From positions 1-11,947 of the forward strand of contig VXZL01000054.1 of assembly GCA_009845505.1 (NCBI GenBank): DNA of 11,947 bases, read 5' to 3'. Of this stretch, positions 7,838-11,947 are shown piece after piece. The DNA comes from Candidatus Poribacteria bacterium. Its GTDB lineage: Bacteria > Poribacteria > WGA-4E > WGA-3G. The notes beneath the pieces were generated by a model. It worked only from the letters and a program-made list of their open reading frames with translations. It was not told where the DNA came from and searched no databases. Each line of letters opens with the position of its first letter. The first letter of the stretch is position 1. The position numbers and the translations under genes are program-made.

Positions 7838-8309
7838 ATGAAAACTCGTTGGACTTTAGGGACCTTGACCTTTTCCATTTCATCCGGGTCCTTTTCTTTC
7901 GAGCGTTGAAGTTTTCAATCCAAAAACAAATCAATGGCGAGAAATAGGAGAGATGCCTGAGGCAAAATCGAGTCATACTGCAACTACCATTAACGGAAAA
8001 ATCTATGTGATGGGCGGATTTTTTCGAGGTGACGGACGGGATTTTAGGTATCTTTCAACGATTGACATCTACCACCCTGAAACGGGTCGTTGGACGCAGA
8101 AACCCGACATGCCGGTTGGCAAATCCGGACATACCGCCGAAGTCATAAAGGGAAAAATTTACGTCTTTGGTGGACACATCGAGGATGCAGAAGAGGCACT
8201 GCTCACTGTCGAGGTTTATGACACGGGAGAATTTCCTCAGAGCGTCGATCCAACGGGTAAACTCGTTAAAACGTGGGGAAGTTTTAAAAAAATTGGCGCA
8301 GAGAAGTAG
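7838..8309 (+). pseudogene. Broken kelch-repeat gene (5' deletion and frameshift)
   Basis: The ATG at 7838 has a strong ribosome binding site and encodes MKTRWTLGTLT, which looks like the start of a signal peptide, but this frame ends at TGA 7907 after 23 codons. Kelch sequence continues in another frame, open from 7869 (after TGA at 7866) to TAG at 8307: GPFLSSVEVFNPKTNQW, then a core GKIYVMGG, a strand TIDIYHPETGRW, a core GKIYVFGG and the tail KLVKTWGSFKK. GPF---VEV-PKT aligns with the first bases of the kelch gene at 1-927. The hydrophobic part of the signal peptide and most blades are missing, which fits an internal deletion that also shifted the frame. The ATG at 7953 could start a 118-residue remnant, but its AGGAG ends only two bases before it. 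A sequencing or assembly error cannot be excluded. Confidence 0.78.
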
Positions 8310-8347
8310 CAGTATCTCGCTTCATACAATAGAGACGATGCAGTTGT

Positions 8348-9229
8348 CTACTCCGATTTAAGGCTTTTCGCCAAGATTTCGATGAGCTCCGCTAAAGTCG
8401 GAAATTGGTCGCGTGCCTCTGGGGGAAGATCAGCGAGATGCGTGTCACCTACAAAGCGGTACATATCCGCTGCGCCTGTTAAGATATTCGGTGTCAATCC
8501 GACGTATGCAAAGGTCGCTGAAATCTCCTCCATCTCACCTATCCAACGTCTCGCCTTAGGAGGCATACCCGGCAATCCCTTCTCCATCCGTTCAAACAGT
8601 GCAGACTGACTCAACTGAAATTCGGCGGTGAGTGCTTCTGAAACACCCAAAACCTGCGCCGCTGTGAGCAATTCCGTGCAGAGAGCAGTTAAGCCTTTTG
8701 TTAAGGATGCGTAGCACATCTTAATCGCAGAAGCGTGTCCAATCTCATCACTGAGTGGTCGTACATCCAAGCCGTGATTACTGAGTTCTGAGAATAGACT
8801 GAGATCGGGTCCTGAGGCATAAAATCGGGTTGCTCCCGGATTCCGCGGGGGTGGCCCGATAATGGAAGCATCGACGAAAGTCCCACCTGCTTCGGTAATG
8901 ACCTTTCCCAATTTGCGAACCGTCTGTGGTGCGATGGCGTTGCAGTCGGCATAAGTTAGCGTCGCGTTTGTCTGTTGAAGTGCTTCTGCGATTGCAGAAG
9001 CGGCAGACATCGCCTGTGCTGGCACCATGATTGAGAGGATAAGGTCTACTTCGGTTACCAATTGTGGGTATGTTGGGACATCTTGGATACCTGCTTTTTC
9101 TGCGAGCTCCCGCGTGCGTTTGCTTCTTCCTTGCAAACAGGTGATAACGCGCAAACCATTTTGACGGAGCACATCTCCGACGGTGTGTCCCATATCCCCA
9201 GGACTTAAAATTCCGACAGTGTTTGGCAT
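8348..9229 (-). CDS. NAD(P)-dependent dehydrogenase of the 3-hydroxyisobutyrate/6-phosphogluconate type with a DUF1932-like C-terminus
   Basis: The protein has 293 residues from the ATG at 9229. The Rossmann nucleotide loop is GILSPGDMGHTVG (6-18). It is followed by DLILSIMVP (62-70), DCNAIAPQT (95-103), DASIIGPPP (120-128, the position of the family substrate motif) and SAIKMCYASLTKGL (167-180). There K170 sits where beta-hydroxyacid dehydrogenases keep their catalytic lysine. The C-terminal helices from about 190 resemble the DUF1932 domain found with this fold. The family oxidises beta-hydroxyacids or reduces related imines; the substrate cannot be read from the sequence. No signal peptide is present, so it should be cytoplasmic. 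It is downstream of and co-oriented with the transporter gene, but a 137-base gap with a palindrome suggests separate transcription. It converges on the broken kelch gene 38 bases away. Confidence 0.85.
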   Translation of the reverse strand: MPNTVGILSPGDMGHTVGDVLRQNGLRVITCLQGRSKRTRELAEKAGIQDVPTYPQLVTEVDLILSIMVPAQAMSAASAIAEALQQTNATLTYADCNAIAPQTVRKLGKVITEAGGTFVDASIIGPPPRNPGATRFYASGPDLSLFSELSNHGLDVRPLSDEIGHASAIKMCYASLTKGLTALCTELLTAAQVLGVSEALTAEFQLSQSALFERMEKGLPGMPPKARRWIGEMEEISATFAYVGLTPNILTGAADMYRFVGDTHLADLPPEARDQFPTLAELIEILAKSLKSE

Positions 9230-9241
9230 AATAGGCTGAGA

Positions 9242-9247
9242 CTCCCT
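9242..9247 (-). promoter_or_regulatory. Ribosome binding site supporting the dehydrogenase ATG
   Basis: On the minus strand AGGGAG lies 12 bases before the ATG at 9229. The spacing is rather long, but the alternative TTG at 9265 has no purine-rich site and would add 12 hydrophilic residues before a Rossmann motif that normally starts near the N-terminus. Confidence 0.5.
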
Positions 9248-9310
9248 TCTCTTTTCCTTTGTCAAATCCGAAATTCTGGGTAAAGGTAATGTTTCTGAAC
9301 GTTGATGTCC

Positions 9311-9331
9311 GGTGCGGTTACAAACCGCACC
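9311..9331. repeat. Intergenic palindromic repeat, variant copy C
   Basis: GGTGCGGTT and AACCGCACC form a perfect 9-base stem with a 3-base ACA loop. Compared with copies A and B, stem positions 3 and 5 differ on the left arm and the right arm differs to match. As in copy A, the right arm is followed by TAC. It lies between the transporter stop (9367) and the dehydrogenase start (9229). No run of T follows it in the direction of transcription. Confidence 0.75.
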
Positions 9332-9366
9332 TACAACACTAAGGTAGACACAGCAGTGGCGTTTTT

Positions 9367-10395
9367 TCAGATGTGAACGCCGACAGTGTTGATTGCTTTG
9401 AATACCAATACCGCACCGAGCAAGATGACAACAGCGGCACTGACAATCGGTAGGCGTTGTAACCAGACACCTTCACCTGTGAAACGCTCAATCAACGGTT
9501 TCGCCATTACCATCAAGATACCGATAGCAACCAATACAGCAGCAAGCCCCAATGAGAAAGCAGACAGAATAATTAGACCCCACACAAGTTTGCCAAGGCT
9601 AATCGCAAACAGAAGTCCGATGAGTGCATCCACACACGGTACAATGCCACCGGAGATACCCAGCGATAGCAGTCCCCAAAAACCGGTTCGCTCCGGCGGG
9701 ACATGGGTATGCGTCCGCCCTCCATGACTGTGTGAATGCCCATGGTCGTGGTCGTGATCATGAGAATGTCCGTGGTCATGGTCGTGATCATGCGAATGTC
9801 CATCGTCGTGATCGTGGTCATGGTCATGATCGTGGTCGTGTGAATGCGAATGCCCATCGTCGTGCGAATGACCGTGATCGTGTGAGTGTGCGTGATCATG
9901 CCCATGAGGGTGCTGATGTCCGTGACTGTGGCTGTGGACACCGCCGCTATAATACTGTTTCATGTTTTTTGCGAGGAGCCACGCGCCAATACCAACAATC
10001 AAAATCCCAGAAAACAGACTCAACCACGGGACGATATCCTCGGGTGCAAACTCCTGTGCCACCAAAATGACGACACCGAGCGCGATAACGCTGAAGGTGT
10101 GCGTAAAAGTGACAACAAGCCCAAGGAACACCGCATCAATGACTCTGCCTTTAGAACCGACGAGATACGCAGCGACTATGGCTTTTCCATGTCCGGGTGT
10201 TAATGCGTGCAAACCGCCAAGCACGAATGAAATGACAAGCGCAGCGATTGCGAGCTGCAAGGTAAGGGGCCGGTTTATCAGTTCCTTTATCTTATCGCCT
10301 GAATGTTCATGTCCCTCATCCGCCAATCCTAATGTGCACGCGATAACACCGATAAAAACAATAGTAAGAATAAAAAGGTAACGTTTCTTCAACAT
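9367..10395 (-). CDS. NicO/RcnA-family nickel/cobalt transporter with a histidine-rich loop
   Basis: The protein has 342 residues. The minus-strand ATG at 10395 is preceded by GAGG about nine bases upstream and lies three bases past the stop of the NHL gene, suggesting translational coupling. A hydrophobic leader (about 5-24) ends in VIAC, which resembles a lipobox, but a membrane segment or ordinary signal is equally possible. The family motif HALTPGHGKA is at 63-72, THTFSV at 98-103 and GGIVPCVDALIG at 249-260. Hydrophobic segments lie near 45-62, 86-113, 124-142, 240-265, 270-297 and 315-335. Residues 154-231 form a loop of mostly HD, HS and HG pairs with about 36 histidines, much longer than needed for the fold and well suited to metal binding. 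Export of Ni/Co as in RcnA is more likely than uptake, but direction and metal are inferred. Confidence 0.88.
   Translation of the reverse strand: MLKKRYLFILTIVFIGVIACTLGLADEGHEHSGDKIKELINRPLTLQLAIAALVISFVLGGLHALTPGHGKAIVAAYLVGSKGRVIDAVFLGLVVTFTHTFSVIALGVVILVAQEFAPEDIVPWLSLFSGILIVGIGAWLLAKNMKQYYSGGVHSHSHGHQHPHGHDHAHSHDHGHSHDDGHSHSHDHDHDHDHDHDDGHSHDHDHDHGHSHDHDHDHGHSHSHGGRTHTHVPPERTGFWGLLSLGISGGIVPCVDALIGLLFAISLGKLVWGLIILSAFSLGLAAVLVAIGILMVMAKPLIERFTGEGVWLQRLPIVSAAVVILLGAVLVFKAINTVGVHI
9703..9936 (-). repeat. Degenerate tandem repeats encoding the histidine-rich loop
   Basis: About 234 bases of CAC/CAT alternating with GAC/GAT, AGC/TCA and GGC codons encode residues 154-231 of the transporter. 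The units are short, in frame and imperfect, so the tract can expand or contract without frameshift. The same composition creates long meaningless frames on both strands here. Confidence 0.85.
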
Positions 10396-10398
10396 TGA

Positions 10399-11247
10399 CT
10401 AAATCCTCGCGAATTTTTGGAAACGTCTGTCGGCGACGACTTCACTGACGTAAATGTTCCCATTTGAATCGATCCAGATGCCGTGTGGGGAATCACTGAA
10501 TTGACCAGGATTACTTCCTTTCTCCCCCCATCGTCCGATGACTTCGCCCTCAAGCGTCATGATGCTGATGCGTTGTCCACCCTCGGCGATGTGGATGACA
10601 TTATCACTATCAATAAAGAGATCGTTCGGCGAGCGGAGGTCTGTCCACTCGGTCAAGTATTCACCGTCATTGTTGAAAATCTGGCAGCGGAGGTTCCCGC
10701 GGTCGAGAATATAGACGCGATCGTTGTGGTCTACGGTGACATCGTGCGATAGATTAAATTCTCCCGGTCCCGTGCCTGGTGCACCCCACGAAACGATGAC
10801 TTCGCCGTCTGCGGTCATTCGGTGTACCCGCGATTGTCCGTAACCGTCAGAGACGTACATCTCACCCGATGCCGATAGGACAGCACGTGTGGGTTCATTA
10901 AAGGGACCGCCTGGTGCTCCGGGTTGATTGACAGTGCCGAATGTCTCCAACAGTTCTCCATCAAGCGAAAATTTCCGAACAGTGTGATCGACAGTGTCTG
11001 TGGTGTAAATTTCGTCATCGGGGCTAATCCAGATGCCGTGGGGTTTCTGGAAGATATCCTTGCCCCATTCGGTGACGAATGTGCCATCAGCCTCGAAAAC
11101 GAGCATTGCGGGTTGTGGACTCCGATTGTAGACGTAGACGCGATCATTTGAGTCACACGCCACCCCTGAAACGAGTCCGAGTTGGGGAATCATCCCCCAC
11201 CCTTCTACGACCTCATATTGATAATCACCTGTTCCAAAAGTTGCCAT
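10399..11247 (-). CDS. Six-bladed NHL protein, peptidyl-hydroxyglycine alpha-amidating lyase (PAL)-like
   Basis: The protein has 282 residues. AGGAGG lies seven bases before the minus-strand ATG at 11247. Six NHL blades start near residues 25, 69, 119, 167, 207 and 254. Alignment from memory to the lyase domain of animal peptidylglycine amidating enzyme is close: PHGIWI (69-74), VSDGYGQSRVHRM (132-144) against VSDGYCNSRIVQF, SHDVTV (167-172) and DRGNLRCQIF (182-191). H70, H168 and H255 fall where PAL has its three zinc-binding histidines, Y136 where it has its catalytic tyrosine, and R42 is a candidate for the conserved arginine. PAL splits peptidyl-alpha-hydroxyglycine into an amidated peptide and glyoxylate. 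No hydroxylating (PHM) domain is nearby and no signal peptide is visible, so the substrate may differ. It lies between the nuclease-like and transporter genes in a tight operon. Confidence 0.82.
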   Translation of the reverse strand: MATFGTGDYQYEVVEGWGMIPQLGLVSGVACDSNDRVYVYNRSPQPAMLVFEADGTFVTEWGKDIFQKPHGIWISPDDEIYTTDTVDHTVRKFSLDGELLETFGTVNQPGAPGGPFNEPTRAVLSASGEMYVSDGYGQSRVHRMTADGEVIVSWGAPGTGPGEFNLSHDVTVDHNDRVYILDRGNLRCQIFNNDGEYLTEWTDLRSPNDLFIDSDNVIHIAEGGQRISIMTLEGEVIGRWGEKGSNPGQFSDSPHGIWIDSNGNIYVSEVVADRRFQKFARI

Positions 11248-11261
11248 GGTAAAACCTCCTA

Positions 11262-11924
11262 TTAGGTGCCAATGTCGATGTGCTGAGCGACAATAGATTT
11301 CAGAATCTGAACGATACGTTTCGCTTCAAGTACCCCGTTGTAGACGGGACCGAATTCAATATTGAGGGTTGGTTTTTCGCTCTCAATGTCGCCGACCACA
11401 CCGCGGACGAAAGTCCAATTGTCAACAACAGTATAGCATCCAAAAATCTCTTGTTCAAGAGTGGTTGTATTTTTATAATTGAGCCATGCGGCAGCGAGCA
11501 TCTCACCGTAGAGTTGATATTGGGGATCAACAGCTGTCAAACCTCTCTTAGCTTCATGTACAATGAGATACGGTGTGCGAATCTTACCTCCAATAGAAGG
11601 GGCAAGTGCACCATCGGCTTCGCCTTCAAGTTCAAACTTGGGGTAGGTCGCTTTCAGGGGTACCCCTGCCCATGCTTGAATTCGCCCCTGTTCTGCAAGT
11701 CGTAAAAGTGGATAAATTGCCCGAGACCAAAGGGTGGCTTCGTTCATTGGCACCAGATTGCGTCGGTACAGGGTTGCTTTGAAGGAATCAAGCAGCATCT
11801 GCTCTTCGGAAGTCAAAGTTGCTTGCCTTTCCTCCCAAGTCTCCAGGTTACTTTCCTCTTCGTGTAGGGTCACAAGCGCGTTGAGTGCATCTTCGGTGAG
11901 CTGTGATAATGGATATGTTTGCAT
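11262..11924 (-). CDS. Small uncharacterised protein with PD-(D/E)XK nuclease-like motifs
   Basis: The protein has 220 residues, starting at the minus-strand ATG 11924 with GGGAG about ten bases upstream. No family was recognised with certainty. A nuclease-like pattern is visible: E62 in a helix (NEATLWSRAIYPLL), GEADGALAP with D104, a hydrophobic strand ending in EAK (YLIVHEAKRG, E124 and K126), and a following helix with Q135 and Q137 (DPQYQLYGEMLAA). This is the E, D, E-x-K and Q arrangement of many restriction-endonuclease-fold proteins. The N-terminal 60 residues are acidic and helical. There is no signal peptide or membrane segment. It is the first gene of the leftward unit, 14 bases before the PAL-like gene, and no methylase or helicase partner is visible. 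It could be a nuclease or a catalytically inactive relative with another role. Confidence 0.62.
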   Translation of the reverse strand: MQTYPLSQLTEDALNALVTLHEEESNLETWEERQATLTSEEQMLLDSFKATLYRRNLVPMNEATLWSRAIYPLLRLAEQGRIQAWAGVPLKATYPKFELEGEADGALAPSIGGKIRTPYLIVHEAKRGLTAVDPQYQLYGEMLAAAWLNYKNTTTLEQEIFGCYTVVDNWTFVRGVVGDIESEKPTLNIEFGPVYNGVLEAKRIVQILKSIVAQHIDIGT

Positions 11925-11946
11925 CTCTGAAAATCTCCCTTCAGAG
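11925..11946 (-). promoter_or_regulatory. Hairpin that places the ribosome binding site of the 220-residue gene in its loop
   Basis: CTCTGAA (11925-11931) and TTCAGAG (11940-11946) are exact reverse complements around eight bases. On the mRNA the loop contains GGGAG, the presumed ribosome binding site, and the stem ends at the start codon. Such a structure could modulate translation. It is at the window edge and may be chance. Confidence 0.35.
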
Positions 11947-11947
11947 G

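Noticed and set aside
8310..8347. Possible bidirectional terminator between the converging broken kelch and dehydrogenase genes
   Set aside because: No stable hairpin or T-tract was seen in these 38 bases.
9230..9265. TTG at 9265 as start of the dehydrogenase; the same bases read TTGACA like a -35 box
   Set aside because: No ribosome binding site precedes the TTG. As a promoter, the nearest -10-like sequence (TATTAT) is 26 bases away, too far for a normal spacer.
9311..9331. Hairpin after the transporter gene as a Rho-independent terminator
   Set aside because: No T-tract follows the stem in the direction of transcription, and the same type of palindrome occurs upstream of other genes.
9573..10070. 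Open frames on both strands across the histidine-loop region
   Set aside because: They are shadows of the biased CAC/GAC composition of the transporter loop; their products are repetitive and match no recognisable fold.

Overview
The window looks like chromosomal DNA from an uncultured Gram-negative-type bacterium, most likely a member of Candidatus Poribacteria or a close relative. This is inference. It rests on the C-terminal domain beginning LPNYPNPFNPETWIPYQL (positions about 6359-6412), paired dockerin-like loops on a secreted propeller, several families of beta-propeller protein side by side, a sigma factor fused to a membrane-anchored propeller, and short palindromic repeats between genes. 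No rRNA, tRNA, CRISPR array or transposase gene was seen, and no stretch longer than about 190 bases lacks a gene.

Plus-strand half (1-8309). Five genes in a row encode beta-propeller proteins: a kelch protein cut by the left edge (1-927); an ECF-type sigma factor joined through one membrane segment to an Asp-box (BNR) propeller (1113-4019); a secreted protein with 14 WD40 repeats, two dockerin-like calcium loops and a FlgD-like/type-A sorting domain (4097-6637); a secreted TolB/PD40-type propeller (6771-7784); and a kelch gene that keeps a good ribosome binding site and start but is broken by a frameshift and loss of its 5' part (7838-8309). Gaps are 185, 77, 133 and 53 bases. The two larger ones each hold a copy of the same palindromic repeat.

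Minus-strand half (8348-11924). A compact three-gene unit reads leftward from the right edge: a small protein with PD-(D/E)XK nuclease-like motifs (11924-11262), a six-bladed NHL protein matching peptidyl-hydroxyglycine alpha-amidating lyase (PAL) at its key residues (11247-10399), and a NicO/RcnA-family nickel/cobalt transporter with a very large histidine-rich loop (10395-9367). Gaps are 14 and 3 bases, so co-transcription and translational coupling are likely. After a 137-base gap with a related palindrome comes an NAD(P)-dependent dehydrogenase of the 3-hydroxyisobutyrate dehydrogenase type (9229-8348). It converges on the broken kelch gene.

How the genes might work together. The plus-strand set could couple an outward-facing propeller sensor (the sigma fusion) to expression of secreted propellers that bind surfaces or polymers, but no target promoter or anti-sigma gene is visible. 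The most striking items are the membrane-tethered sigma-propeller fusion, the complete PAL-like residue set in a protein without a signal peptide, the period-three higher-order structure of the WD40 array, and the palindromic repeat family whose stems differ by compensating changes.
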